A stretch of 64,000 nt of DNA from Streptomyces himalayensis subsp. himalayensis (lineage in GTDB: Bacteria; Actinomycetota; Actinomycetes; Streptomycetales; Streptomycetaceae), in the NCBI RefSeq assembly GCF_013778455.1, contig NZ_JACEHE010000033.1, positions 1-64,000 on the forward strand, given 5' to 3'. The position numbers and the translations under genes are program-made. Under the pieces are notes generated by a model that saw only the letters and a list, made by a program, of their open reading frames with translations, made no database searches and was not told where the DNA came from. The first letter of the stretch is position 1; each line of letters begins with the position of its first letter. This document shows positions 16,868 to 26,277 of the stretch, one piece after another.

Positions 16868-17776
16868 GTGGAACTGCGCTGGCTGGAATCGTTCGTCACC
16901 GTCGCGGAGGAACTGCACTTCGCGAGGGCGGCGGACCGTCTGCATCTTGCTCCGTCGGCGCTCAGCGCCCAGGTCAGGGCGCTGGAGTCGCACCTGGGCG
17001 TGCGGCTGATCGACCGCGGACGACGCACCCGCCCGGCGCTGACCAGCGCCGGGCGGCTGTTTCTCGAGGAGGCGCGGCTGACCCTCGCCCAGGCCGCCCG
17101 TGCCGAGGCCGTGGGCCGGCGGGCCGGCCGCGGGGAGCTGGGGCACGCCCAGATCGCGTACGTCGCCTCGGCCGCGTTCTCCGGAGTGCTGACCGACGTC
17201 CTCACCCGCTGCGCGGCCCCTGGTACCGAGCTGACGGTGCAGGTGTGCGAGATGGAGACACCGGCCCAACTGGAAGCGCTGGCCTGCGGGGACATCGACG
17301 TCGGCTTCCTGCGCTGGAGGCCGGAGTACCCGCCCGAAGTCACGGCGACCTGCCTGCTCACCGAAGAGGTCGTCCTGGCGCTGCCGGCCGGCGCGCCACT
17401 GGCCGCGTACGAGGCGGTACCGGCGGCCGAGCTGCGCGACGAGTTGTTCGTGGCCCCGCACTTCGACGAGGAGTACGGCTGCCGCGACCAAATCCTCGAG
17501 GTGGCGGAGCAGGGGAGGTTCAGCCCGCGGTGTGCTCCCCCGGTGCGGGATTTCATCGCGGCCTTGACGCTGGTGGGCGGTGGTCTCGCAGTGGCTCTGG
17601 TCCCCGAGTCACTGCGCCGCGTGCAGATCGCGGGAGTGGCCTACCGTCCGCTGGCGGACGTACCGCTGACCACCCGGCTGGTCGGCGCCTACCGCAGGGG
17701 TGAGGCCTCGCCCGCGGTTCGCGGCGTGATCCGCCGTCTGCGGGAGGCGGCCGCCGCCACGGTCGCCGTCGGCTGA
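16868..17776 (+). CDS. LysR-family transcriptional regulator
   Basis: 302 residues. The N-terminal winged helix is MELRWLESFVTVAEELHFAR...ALSAQVRALE, and the periplasmic-binding-like effector domain starts near residue 90. Start at GTG 16868 because LysR proteins begin at this motif and GGAGGAG lies just upstream. The gene is in the same direction as the preceding catabolic operon but behind a terminator, with its own operator at 16829. LysR regulators usually activate neighbouring catabolic genes in response to an aromatic or organic-acid co-inducer, so this locus may have layered control. Confidence 0.88.
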   Translation: MELRWLESFVTVAEELHFARAADRLHLAPSALSAQVRALESHLGVRLIDRGRRTRPALTSAGRLFLEEARLTLAQAARAEAVGRRAGRGELGHAQIAYVASAAFSGVLTDVLTRCAAPGTELTVQVCEMETPAQLEALACGDIDVGFLRWRPEYPPEVTATCLLTEEVVLALPAGAPLAAYEAVPAAELRDELFVAPHFDEEYGCRDQILEVAEQGRFSPRCAPPVRDFIAALTLVGGGLAVALVPESLRRVQIAGVAYRPLADVPLTTRLVGAYRRGEASPAVRGVIRRLREAAAATVAVG

Positions 17777-18302
17777 AGCCGCGGTCCCCGGCGGGCGTCC
17801 GGCGAAGGCCTGACCCCCGGTCACAGGTCGTACCGCAGACGGCTGGACCGAGATCTCCGTGACCGCCGCCGCACCGGCGCGTGGTCGACCACCAGGGGCG
17901 TGCATCTCGAGGAAGCGTGCGAAGGCCATGCCGTCCTCGGTGGTGCCGCGGAACCAACGCAGGCGGTGGAGGATGCCGCCCTCGTCCTGGTCCGAAGTCT
18001 GTTCAGGGTGCCTCCGCCGACTCCCCGGCAGCGCCGTCACGTCCGTCCGCGGGATGCCGTCCCCGACGCCCGCGACCGCCTCCTCGTGCTCGCCTCTCCG
18101 GCCGTCCGGCCCGCCCTGGTCGTGATCAGCGTGGCTCTGCGCGGTACGGCCGGTCAACGACGAACCGACGCATGTTTGTGCGCGGAAGACGCACCATCGG
18201 AGCAGGTCAGAGGGGGTACGCCCGGCCTACGCTCAACACGGAACCACAGACCGTGGCGGCGTCGGTCGACGCCGTCGGACGGAGGGACAGGCGGAGTAAC
18301 TC
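17777..18302 (+). other. non-coding stretch with a promoter-like repeat
   Basis: 526 bp without a convincing gene. A long minus-strand frame (17609-18157) overlaps the LysR gene antisense and shows no family motif. The right end carries repeat copy A (18150-18237) with a promoter-like pair directed at the 3-hydroxyacyl-CoA dehydrogenase gene. Confidence 0.4.
18150..18237 (+). repeat. shared promoter-like repeat, copy A
   Basis: 88 bp that align without gaps to 26278-26365, with 66 identical positions by hand count. The pair GGTCAG (18205-18210), a 17-base spacer and TACGCT (18228-18233) look like a promoter reading toward the dehydrogenase gene at 18303. The corresponding hexamers in copy B are GGTCAG and TACTCT. 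Confidence 0.6.
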
Positions 18303-19169
18303 ATGACATCGATCAAGCACGTGGGCGTCATCGGCGCCGGGCAGATGGGCCGGGGCATAACCGAGGTCTGCGCCCGTGCCGGGGTGCATGTCACGTTGTG
18401 CGACGTGACCGAGGACAGGGCCCGTGCCGGGCTGGCGGGCGTGGCGGACTCCCTGCTCAAGGCGGAGCAACGCGGCACCATCACCCCGGAAGACCGCGCA
18501 CATGCCCTGGCCGGGGTCTCGGTCACCGCCGATCTCTCCCGCCTGTCCGGTGCGGACCTCGTCATCGAGGCGGCGGTCGAGGACGAACAGGCGAAGACGG
18601 CGCTGTTCCGGCAGCTGGACGAGGTGGTCACCGACCCGGCCGCCGTCCTGGCCAGCAACACGTCCTCGATCCCCATCGCCCGGCTCGCCGCCGCGACCCG
18701 GCGTCCGGAGTCGGTGGTCGGCCTGCACTTCTTCAACCCCGTCCCCGTCATGCCACTGGTCGAGGTCATCCCCTCGCTGCACACGTCGAAGGCCACGGAA
18801 CTACGGGTACGTGCCTTCGCGGGCGAGATCCTGGGCAAGAAGACGATCCTGGCGCAGGACCGCGCCGGCTTCGTGGTCAACTCCCTTCTGGTGCCGTTCC
18901 TGTTGGCCGCGGTACGGATGGTCGGCACCGGCATGGCAACGGCGGAGGACATCGACACAGGCATGACGGCGGGCTGCGCCCACCCGATGGGTCCGCTGCG
19001 CCTCGCCGACCTCATCGGCCTGGACACGGTGGTGGCGATAGGCGAGGCGCTGTACGAGGAGTACCGGGAACCGCTGTACGCCCCTCCCCCGCTGCTGCGC
19101 CGCATGGTCGAGTCGGGACTGCTGGGCCGGAAGTCGGGACAGGGGTTCTTCAACTACCAGGCGGCCTGA
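18303..19169 (+). CDS. 3-hydroxyacyl-CoA (3-hydroxybutyryl-CoA) dehydrogenase
   Basis: 288 residues, the usual length of monofunctional 3-hydroxybutyryl-CoA dehydrogenases. The N-terminal NAD fold has GAGQMG; ASNTSSIPI and GLHFFNPVPVMPLVEV (with the catalytic His) follow. The C-terminal helical domain has DRAGFVVNSLLVPFL and ends RKSGQGFFNY. It oxidises L-3-hydroxyacyl-CoA to 3-oxoacyl-CoA with NAD+. It stands alone between a repeat-borne promoter and a degenerate stretch. Nearby CoA-transferase and etfA remnants suggest a former acyl-CoA pathway. Confidence 0.9.
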   Translation: MTSIKHVGVIGAGQMGRGITEVCARAGVHVTLCDVTEDRARAGLAGVADSLLKAEQRGTITPEDRAHALAGVSVTADLSRLSGADLVIEAAVEDEQAKTALFRQLDEVVTDPAAVLASNTSSIPIARLAAATRRPESVVGLHFFNPVPVMPLVEVIPSLHTSKATELRVRAFAGEILGKKTILAQDRAGFVVNSLLVPFLLAAVRMVGTGMATAEDIDTGMTAGCAHPMGPLRLADLIGLDTVVAIGEALYEEYREPLYAPPPLLRRMVESGLLGRKSGQGFFNYQAA

Positions 19170-19546
19170 GGGCCCGCGGCCACAGCGGTGTCTCGCGCTC
19201 CCGGGCGCCGTACGTCCACCGTCGTCACCGCAATCGCCGTCGCCGGCACCCCGGGGCCAGGAACGGCGGCAGCAGCATCCAGGTGCGGAGGGCAGCCGTC
19301 GTCAGGGCGAGCAGGACGAAGCATTGCCGTCCGGGTCTCAGGACGCTGCGTCGGCCGCCGCATGTCCCGCAGCTGGCCGGCCGGTGAGCGACTCGGGGTG
19401 CGCCCAGACGCGCTTGCATCAAGTCGGCCGTCTCAGGCCGGTGCCGCACAGATCGGCCAGGCGCGGGTCAGCGCCGTGGAAGACCGGCGCCGCCGACATG
19501 GGCCTCGCGCAGGCTCACCTCGTCGCTGCGGAACACCACCAGAACG
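19170..19546 (+). other. non-coding stretch, possible membrane-gene remnant
   Basis: 377 bp with no intact gene. On the minus strand at about 19225-19330 a short hydrophobic segment (VLLALTTAALRTWMLLPPFLA) precedes a stop and may be the end of a lost membrane gene. Nothing else recognisable. Confidence 0.3.
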
Positions 19547-20497
19547 TCATCGACGGGCGGCGCGCGCCTCCCGGGGGCTCATGCCGTAAGCCGCCTTGAA
19601 GGCGTGGCTGAAGTGGGCCGGGTCGGCGAAACCCCAGCACCCGCCGATGACGCCGACCGGAAGGTGGTCCATGGACGGATCGGCGAGATCACGCCGGCAC
19701 CGGGCGAGACGGTGCTCCCGGATCCAGCCCGAGACGGTGTATCCCTCTTCGGCCAGCAACTTGTACAGATAGCGGCGGGAGATGCGGTGGGCGGCCGCGA
19801 TCCCCTCGGGGCTCAGCCCGGGGTCGGCGAGTCGCTGCTCCATGTAGACGAGGATGCGCTGGGTGAGCAGGCCCGGGCCGTCGTCCCCGGCTGCCCGGTC
19901 CGCGCCGACGTGCTCCGCGAGCATGGTGCCGATCAGGCCGACCACGTTGTCGGCGAGCCGGGACGTACCGCGGGACTCCAGGTGTTCCACCTGCCGCGCC
20001 AGCTCGTACAGGAAGGGGCGCACCACCAGGCCGAGCCCGTCGTGGCACGACACCGGAGTCGCCGTCACCCGCGCCAGATCACGTTCCGTCAACTGCAGCA
20101 TGGGACGCGGGAACATCACCACGAGGCCGCTGTGGGTCTGATCGAGGTCGTAGGTGAAGGGATGGCGAGTGTCGTAGATCACCAACTCCCCCGGCCCCAA
20201 CCGGGCTTGGCGGTCCCTCTGGGTGAGTACACCGTTCCCGGTGAGCTGCAATGTGACCTGGAAGAAGTCGGGCGCGTCGGATCCGATGTGCCGCCGCGTG
20301 CGCGCGACGGTGTGCGGTTCGGCCGTGATGGCCGACATCTGTACCGGGCCGATCTGCGCGGACTGCAGTGAGGCGCGGAAGTCGGCACATTCGCGCGGCA
20401 GGACCTCCAGGGGCACGAGGTTCTGGCTGACGGCTTCCCGCCAGCTTTCCAGTCTTCGGGTGGTGGTGCCGTCGTTCGGCGTCGTTATGTGGGGCAT
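19547..20497 (-). CDS. AraC-family transcriptional regulator
   Basis: 316 residues. The N-terminal half is a ligand-binding domain of the AraC_binding_2 type, with FFQVTLQLTGNGVLTQRDR and ELVIYDTRHPFTYDL. The C-terminal half is a double helix-turn-helix with ISRRYLYKLLAEEGYTVSGWI and WGFADPAHFSHAFKAAYGMSPREAR. An AGAGGAGAG site precedes the ATG at 20497; upstream in-frame starts lack support. Regulators of this type (compare NphR of Rhodococcus) activate two-component phenol monooxygenases, which matches the monooxygenase/reductase pair divergent from it. Confidence 0.87.
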   Translation of the reverse strand: MPHITTPNDGTTTRRLESWREAVSQNLVPLEVLPRECADFRASLQSAQIGPVQMSAITAEPHTVARTRRHIGSDAPDFFQVTLQLTGNGVLTQRDRQARLGPGELVIYDTRHPFTYDLDQTHSGLVVMFPRPMLQLTERDLARVTATPVSCHDGLGLVVRPFLYELARQVEHLESRGTSRLADNVVGLIGTMLAEHVGADRAAGDDGPGLLTQRILVYMEQRLADPGLSPEGIAAAHRISRRYLYKLLAEEGYTVSGWIREHRLARCRRDLADPSMDHLPVGVIGGCWGFADPAHFSHAFKAAYGMSPREARAARR

Positions 20498-21051
20498 GCG
20501 GCTCTCCTCTGGCGGATTCTGCCCCCGAGGAGACCGGCTCGGCCAGCCCTCCTCCTTTGCGTGGAGTTTAAGTCCCCGCGAGCGATCCGGAACCACCCTT
20601 GTCGGAGATCACACGGCCGTCGTGCCGCCGTGATCAGTACGGATGCCAGGATGTCGCCGCCGAGAGCGTGACGGTAGGCCATCGCTGCCACCCGGGAGCA
20701 GTTCTCAACCAGCCAAATACCTGGGCTCCCAAACACAAGCGGAACATGCTGCCTCGGCCCAATCATTCGGGGCAGTGAGCAGGAGGCATCGGCGAGGTCC
20801 GTGCAGGACGAGCACGACCACACCCCACCCCGCAACGGCCGCTGGGCGGACGGCCACCGGGGACGCCCATTGCCCCGCTGAATGCGCGGTCCCTGACCCG
20901 ACGTCTTGACCAGCCATGCCGATACGACGGCCGAACAGGCCGCCGACTCAGGGGACAAGGGTCGCTTGGGGGCCAGCGCCCGAACACACAACGCGATTCA
21001 AGACCTGAATGACGAGCAGAACAACCTGCTCGTCCGATGTGGAGACCAACC
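20498..21051 (+). other. divergent control region between AraC and monooxygenase genes
   Basis: 554 bp without a supported gene. An imperfect inverted repeat, GATCACACGGC with GCCGTGATC, lies near 20607-20636, and a second short one lies near 20745-20777. Both could be regulator sites, but I cannot assign them. Long antisense frames here show no family motif. Confidence 0.35.
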
Positions 21052-22236
21052 ATGACGACATTGCTTGAGCCCACCTCGTCCCAGGACCAGGGGAACGACA
21101 GCAGCAGCGTGCTCGGCCGCGTCCGGGCACACCTGCCCGAGATCGCGGCGCGCTCTGCCGAGGCCGAGGCCGCCCGGGCAGTCCCCGCGGAGATCATCAC
21201 CGCCCTGCGCGAGGCCGGTGTGTTCCGGATGGCCCTGCCCAAGGCCTGGGGCGGCGAGCAGCTCGACCTGGTGGACGCCGCTCGGGTGGTCCAGGAGATC
21301 TCACGAGCCGACGGTTCGACCGGCTGGACCGTTCAGGCGGCCTCGATGGCGTGGTTCTTCGTGCGGTCGCTGCCCCAGGAGACGCTTGAGAAAGAGGTCT
21401 TCGGCGACGGCGCCGACCTGATGCTCCGTGGGGCGATCGCCCCGAAGGGGAAGGCGACGCCGGTGGAAGGCGGCTACCGGCTCAGTGGCCGCTGGCCGCT
21501 GGCCAGTGGCTCGTTCACCCCGGACTGGATGCTCGCGGGATTCGTGGTCGAGGGTGCGCCCCCGCTGCCGGACGGGCGCCCGGACATGCGCGTCGCGCTG
21601 ATCCGTCCTGAGCAGGTCACGTTCCTCGACACCTGGGAGGCCGTGGGCCTGCGTGCCACGCAGAGCACCGACTTCACGATGGACGACGTCTTCGTGCCCG
21701 AGCGCTTCACGGGCCCGCTGGTGGGTGACAACAACATCCCCGCTCCTTTCTACGGCCTGCCGTACACCGCCACCGGTGCCTCGCACGACGCCGTCATCCT
21801 CGGCTGCCTGGAGGGCGCGCTGGACGATCTCGCCGAACTGGCCGCCGCCAAGCGGCCGGCGTTCAATCCCAGGGTGGTCATCGGTGAGGACCCGGTGTTC
21901 CAGGAGAAGTTCGCCGAGCTGCACCTGCGCACGGCGGCACTGAACGCCCTGTTGGAGCAGACCGGCCGCGTCGTCATGGACCGGGCGCTCGCGGGTGAGG
22001 AGCCCACCTCGCTCGAGTGGTTCAGCTACACCGGCGGCCACCAGCACATCCACCACGAGGGCATCCGGATCCTCAACGAGGTCATGACGCTGTCGGGCAG
22101 CGCGGGGCTCTACAGCTCCAACCCGATGCAGCGTCGCTGGCGCGACGTCCGCTGCGTCTCCCAGCACGTGGCCGGCAACAACGGCTCGCTGCGGAAGCTG
22201 GGCGCGGTCCTGTCGGGGCAGGGGGATGCCCGATGA
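21052..22236 (+). CDS. flavin-dependent monooxygenase, acyl-CoA dehydrogenase fold (HsaA-like)
   Basis: 394 residues with an acyl-CoA-dehydrogenase fold and features of group D oxygenases such as HsaA or the C2 component of p-hydroxyphenylacetate hydroxylase: ISRADGSTGWTVQAASMAWF near the N-terminus and a C-terminal helix region with HQHIHHEGIRILNEVMTLSG and the WRDVRCVSQHVAGNNG end. No CoA-binding or catalytic Glu motif typical of true dehydrogenases is evident. It would use reduced flavin and O2 to hydroxylate a phenol. Start at ATG 21052, with GGAGA six bases upstream. Its stop overlaps the reductase start (ATGA). Confidence 0.82.
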   Translation: MTTLLEPTSSQDQGNDSSSVLGRVRAHLPEIAARSAEAEAARAVPAEIITALREAGVFRMALPKAWGGEQLDLVDAARVVQEISRADGSTGWTVQAASMAWFFVRSLPQETLEKEVFGDGADLMLRGAIAPKGKATPVEGGYRLSGRWPLASGSFTPDWMLAGFVVEGAPPLPDGRPDMRVALIRPEQVTFLDTWEAVGLRATQSTDFTMDDVFVPERFTGPLVGDNNIPAPFYGLPYTATGASHDAVILGCLEGALDDLAELAAAKRPAFNPRVVIGEDPVFQEKFAELHLRTAALNALLEQTGRVVMDRALAGEEPTSLEWFSYTGGHQHIHHEGIRILNEVMTLSGSAGLYSSNPMQRRWRDVRCVSQHVAGNNGSLRKLGAVLSGQGDAR

Positions 22237-22727
22237 GCCCGCTGGACACGACGACGGATCCCCTCGAACTGCGCCGGGCTTTCGGCTGCTTCCCGTCCGG
22301 GGTGACAGCCCTGTGCGCACTTGATTCCGGCTCTCCGGTGGGCATGGTCGCGAGCACCTTCACCCCGGTCTCGCTGTCACCCGCCCTGGTCTCGGTCTGC
22401 ATGCAGGACAGCTCGGCGACGTGGCCCAGGCTGCGCGAGCGGGACCGCCTGGGCGTGAGCGTGCTCACCGAGGGACAGGACACGGTCTGCAGGACGCTGG
22501 CCAGCAAGGAGGGGGACCGGTTCGCGAGCGTCGACTGGGAAGCCGCCGAGAACGGCAGCGTGTACATCCACGGTGCCAGCCTCTGGCTGGACTGCTCGGT
22601 GCACGCCGAGCTTCCCGGGGGCGACCACACGATCGTCCTGCTGGAGATCCAGGGCCTGAAGGTCGAACCGGACCGGGAACCACTGGTCTTCCACAACAGT
22701 AAGTTCCGGCGCCTGGCCGTCGTCTGA
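22233..22727 (+). CDS. flavin reductase component
   Basis: 164 residues of the flavin reductase-like (HpaC/HsaB) split-barrel family: LRRAFGCFPSGVTALCAL, VGMVASTFTPVSLSPALVSVCM and the C-terminal DHTIVLLEIQGLKVEPDREPLVFHNSKF. It reduces FMN or FAD with NAD(P)H and hands it to the monooxygenase encoded immediately upstream. The 4-bp overlap supports a two-component system made in fixed ratio. Confidence 0.9.
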   Translation: MSPLDTTTDPLELRRAFGCFPSGVTALCALDSGSPVGMVASTFTPVSLSPALVSVCMQDSSATWPRLRERDRLGVSVLTEGQDTVCRTLASKEGDRFASVDWEAAENGSVYIHGASLWLDCSVHAELPGGDHTIVLLEIQGLKVEPDREPLVFHNSKFRRLAVV

Positions 22728-23010
22728 GCCGATTGAGCCGATAGCCGCCACGGGAGCTCCCGGTCCCCGACGTGCATGGAACGGGGGTCGAGGAGCTCCC
22801 TCGCCGGCATCCTGCGCGAATCCTCGAGAGCCGCCGCGACCGCTTCGTCCTGGCCGCCGAGTCCACGGTCTCTCGGGAGGGAGCGGCGCCCGGCGCGCTG
22901 TGGGGCGGGCGCCGCTGCGGGTAACCACTGCGAGAGCTTCGTCCGGTTGCCTCCGCCTGCGTCAGGCGTCGCGGCCCGGCGCCGGTCGTGATCGGCGCCG
23001 GGTGACCCGG

Positions 23011-23541
23011 CTAGTCGGCTTCTTCGGCAAGCGCCTTGATGCCGCGCAAGGTGGCTTCCATGTTCGCGCGCAGCTCGGTGAGCCGGAAGGCCACGATCTG
23101 CTCCTCCCGCTCCGGCGTACGGTCGATTGCCAGGTTGATCCCGGAGCGGCCCGGCCCTATCCGGGCGAACTGCCTCAGCCTGCTGCCGGTCCCCTCCGGC
23201 TCGATCTCGAAGCGCCAGGTGGCCAGGGGCTTCGCGAGGTCCGGGGCCGGGTCACCGTATCGGCCGTCCGGATCGACTACCGCCCAGCCGAATACCCGCT
23301 GTTCCTCCAGCTGGACGACGTACGAGACGGTCTGCCACTCGCCGACCATCCGATGGCGGTTGTACCCCGCGAAACGCGCCCCCACCGCGGGCCCCTCCGC
23401 GCCGTCGAGCCACTCCGTATGCTGCAATTCACCGCTTAGGCAGGCTGGCACACCGATGTCCGTCACCAGGTCCCACACCCGCGAGGGGGCCGCCTCGACA
23501 TAGACGTCACAGCAGACCCTCGGTCCCTCGGAAAACCGCAC
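23011..23541 (-). CDS. SRPBCC (START/Bet v1-like) family protein
   Basis: 176 residues of the polyketide-cyclase/SRPBCC fold, recognised from VYVEAAPSRVWDLVTDIGVPACLSGELQHTEWLD and the late motif LATWRFEIEPEGTGSRLRQFARIGPG. The GTG at 23541 is chosen because GAGGAGAGG lies six bases upstream and the preceding codons are not conserved. These proteins bind hydrophobic small molecules; some are cyclases, but no catalytic residue identifies a reaction here. It stands between the reductase (convergent) and the etfA remnant. Confidence 0.78.
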   Translation of the reverse strand: MRFSEGPRVCCDVYVEAAPSRVWDLVTDIGVPACLSGELQHTEWLDGAEGPAVGARFAGYNRHRMVGEWQTVSYVVQLEEQRVFGWAVVDPDGRYGDPAPDLAKPLATWRFEIEPEGTGSRLRQFARIGPGRSGINLAIDRTPEREEQIVAFRLTELRANMEATLRGIKALAEEAD

Positions 23542-23610
23542 GGTGTTCCTCTCCTCTTGGTCCGGACCGGACGGTCCGGACCTCAAAGAACCTCTCAGGC
23601 TGCAACCACG

Positions 23611-24568
23611 TCAGCTGAGTCCGCGGCGGGCGGCCACTTCCTGCGTGAGCTGGGGAGCCACCGCGAACAGGTCGCCCACGACGCCGTAGTCGGCGAGGCC
23701 GAAGATGGGCGCCTCCGGGTCCTTGTTGACCGCCACGATCGTCTTGGAGGTCTGCATCCCGGCGACGTGCTGGATGGCACCGGAGATGCCCAGGGCGATG
23801 TACAGCTGCGGGGAGACGGATTTACCGGTCTGCCCGACCTGGTACTGGTGCGGGTAATAGCCGGCGTCGACCGCGGCACGCGAGGCGCCCACCGCACCTC
23901 CCAGGGCGTCGGCCAGTTCCTCCACCACCTTGAAGCCGTCCGCTCCTCCGACACCGCGCCCGCCGGAGACGACGACGGTCGCCTCGGTGAGGGCGGGACG
24001 GTCGCCCGCGAGCGCGGCGCGCCGGGCGGTGATGCGGGCGGATGCCGCAGGGTCGATCGACGGCAGCGCGAGCTCCCGCTCCACGGCCTCCACAGGGTTT
24101 TCCTCCGGCTCGAAGGCGCCCGGCCGCAGAGTGAGCACGGGCGTGCTGTGGGTGACCTCGGAGCGCACGGTGTACGACCCGCCGAAGACGATCTGCGTGG
24201 CCACACCGGAGGCCTCCAGGTCGACCGCGTCGATCAGCGGCCCCGCGTCCAGTCGCGCGGCGAGACGCCCGGCCACCTCCCTGCCGTCCGTCGTCGCGGA
24301 GACCAGAACGGCGGCGGGAGAGGCTTCCCGAACCGCGAGTTCCAGGGCGTCGACGGCGGGCGTGACGAGAAACTCGCCCGCCTCGGCGGATTCCGCCGCG
24401 TAGACGCTTGTGGCGCCGTGGCAGGCGAGGGACTCCTTGAGGCGTGCTGCGGTGCCGGGGGTTCCCACGACGACGGCGGCCGGGTCACCCAAGCCGCCGT
24501 GCGGCAGCCAGGAGTTCGTACGTGGACTTGTGGACACTATCCCCGTCGTGGTCGACGAGGACGAACTC
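23611..24568 (-). pseudogene. etfA: electron-transfer flavoprotein alpha subunit, frameshifted and fused
   Basis: The minus strand encodes nearly all of EtfA. The first ~27 residues (VLVDHDGDSVHKSTYELLAA) are in one frame. Then, after an extra base near 24490 in the RRLGDPAAV region, about 290 residues follow in another frame. The FAD domain is complete (GGRGVGGADGFKVVEELADALG, YYPHQYQVGQTGK, SGAIQHVAGMQTSKTIVAVNKDPEAPIF, YGVVGDLF). The start codon is missing: the gene emerges directly from the truncated CoA-transferase. The partner etfB is not in the window. Without a correct start and frame the product should not form, unless the extra base is a sequencing error. Confidence 0.75.
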
Positions 24569-25696
24569 AGCGCGATGGGGTGCGCGACCTGGCGGGAGGG
24601 CCTGCCGCCTTCTCCGCCGGCCGCTGCGGCGGGGATGTCGACGATGCCGGGAAGGCCGAGGTTCTGGGCGAAGGCGAAGGCCTCGTCGAGGGTGTTGACC
24701 GGTCCCGCGGGCACCCCGGCGGCCAGCAGGACGGTCGACCAGTGGTCGGCGCCTGCGGCGCTGAGCCGCTTGGTCAGGATGTCCCGCAGTTCGGCGCGGT
24801 GGGCGACCCGGTCGGAATTGGTGCGGAAGCGGTCGTCGAGAGCGAGGCCGGGATCCCCGAGGACCTCGGTGAGCGCCGCGAACTGCCGGTCGTTGCCGAC
24901 CGCGAGGGCGAGCGGACGATCGGCGGTCAGGAGGGTCTCGTACGGGGCGATGCTCGGGTGCGCGTTGCCCATGCGCCCCGGCACGACACCGGCGACGGCG
25001 CATGCCGACGCCTGGTCGACCATGGCCGACAGCAGCGAGCCGAGCAGGTTCACCTCCACGAGCTGCCCCTCGCCGGTGGCGTCCCGGTGCCGGAGGGCCG
25101 CCAGGATGCCGAGCGAAGCGTGCAGTCCGGTGATCACATCGACCAGGGCCACGCCTGCCTTCACCGGCTCCCCGTGCACGTCCCCGGTCACGCTCATCAG
25201 GCCGCCGACGGCCTGCACGAGCAGGTCGTATCCGGGGATCGCGGCGCCCGCGCCGCTACCGAAACCGCTGATCGAGCAGTAGATCAGCCCCGGGTGCCGG
25301 GCACGGAGCTCCTGATGGCCGAGCCCCAGCCGCTCCATCGTGCCGGGGCGGAAGTTCTCCACCAGGACGTCGGACTCGGCGATCAGGGCACGGGCCTGTT
25401 CGAGCCCCGCGTGGTCGTCAGATCCAGGACGACGGACCTCTTGTTCCGGTTGACGCTCAGGAAATAGGTCGAAGTTCCGTCGTGGTCCGCCGGAGGGTGC
25501 CAGGCCCGGGTGTCGTCCCCGATCCCCGGCCGCTCCACCTTCACCACGTCGGCGCCGAGGTCGGCGAGGAGCATGGTGGCATAGGCCCCGCGAGAACCCG
25601 GGAGAAGTCGGCGATACGCAGACCGTCCAGCGCGCCCCGCCCCACTCCGTCGACTGCGCCGGCCCATCCGCCCGGCGCGTTGTACTGGGTGCCCAC
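24569..25696 (-). pseudogene. family III CoA-transferase (CaiB/BaiF), broken
   Basis: A CaiB/BaiF CoA-transferase is spread over three frames. The first carries a GTG start at 25696 with GAGGAGGG upstream and LDGLRIADFSRVLAGP. After a missing base near 25585 comes YATMLLADLGADVVKVERPG, GDDTRAWHPP and FLSVNRNKRSVVLDLT. After a second missing base near 25415 come DVLVENFRPGTMERLGLG, ISGFGSGA and the rest. The last ~25 residues are replaced by etfA sequence at the junction near 24569. Two frameshifts plus a deletion make a functional product unlikely; the single-base gaps could in part be sequencing errors. Confidence 0.75.
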
Positions 25697-25756
25697 GCAC
25701 CCTCCTCTCTGATCGTTCCGCCTACGCGAACGTGCCTTCGCCGGAGCCGTTTCCCG

Positions 25757-26191
25757 TCACCACCAGCGCTCCAAAGACGTTGCTCGGTAGGTGAGTTCGA
25801 CGACGGGAAGTCCCTGAGCGAGGGGAGCGACGGCCCGCACGACACGCACCCTCGCTCCGACCGCGACCACGACCGGCCCCGTCGTGGCGACCTCGCAGAC
25901 CAGGGTGAATCCCTCGTCCATCGCGACGAGCCAGGTGTGGTGCGGGGCATGGCCGTTGCGGCGAACGAGGACCCCGGCGCCCGTGCTGCGCTCCCGTTTG
26001 AAGGCCGTGGACCCGCAAGCACGGCAGAACGAACGGCGATAGGCCGGAGTGCCGCACCAGAGGCAGCGCTGGAAGAGCAGTTCGCCGCAGACCGCCGGTG
26101 CGGTCGGATCGGCGGGTGCGGTCGTGGCGGCGGTAGCCGCGTCGTGGTCTTCCCGGAACTCGGTGTGTTCACAGCTGTCTGTCTGGAGCAT
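25757..26191 (-). CDS. Zn-ribbon/OB-fold (DUF35) protein
   Basis: 144 residues. A rubredoxin-like zinc ribbon (CLWCG and CRACG about 17 residues apart) is followed by an OB-fold with TGAGVLVRRNGHAP and FTLVCEVATTGPVVVAVGARVRVV. DUF35 proteins usually partner a thiolase-like or acyl-CoA-handling enzyme and help channel CoA thioesters. No thiolase is adjacent here, only the broken CoA-transferase/etfA genes downstream, so it may be an orphan of a decayed pathway. The ATG at 26191 has a GGAGG site six bases upstream. Confidence 0.8.
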   Translation of the reverse strand: MLQTDSCEHTEFREDHDAATAATTAPADPTAPAVCGELLFQRCLWCGTPAYRRSFCRACGSTAFKRERSTGAGVLVRRNGHAPHHTWLVAMDEGFTLVCEVATTGPVVVAVGARVRVVRAVAPLAQGLPVVELTYRATSLERWW

Positions 26192-26277
26192 CACGGCCTC
26201 CTGCACTCAGTTCGGCGACCGGAAACGGGCGATCGGAATCCGATATGGCTTCACCACCCTGGCGCTGCCGCGGATCG

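Noticed and set aside
17609..18157. 182-codon minus-strand frame
   Set aside because: Overlaps the LysR gene antisense; composition and motif content look like a shadow frame of high-GC DNA.
20485..20991. 168-codon minus-strand frame between AraC and monooxygenase genes
   Set aside because: Runs into the AraC start region, lacks a ribosome site and shows no protein motif.
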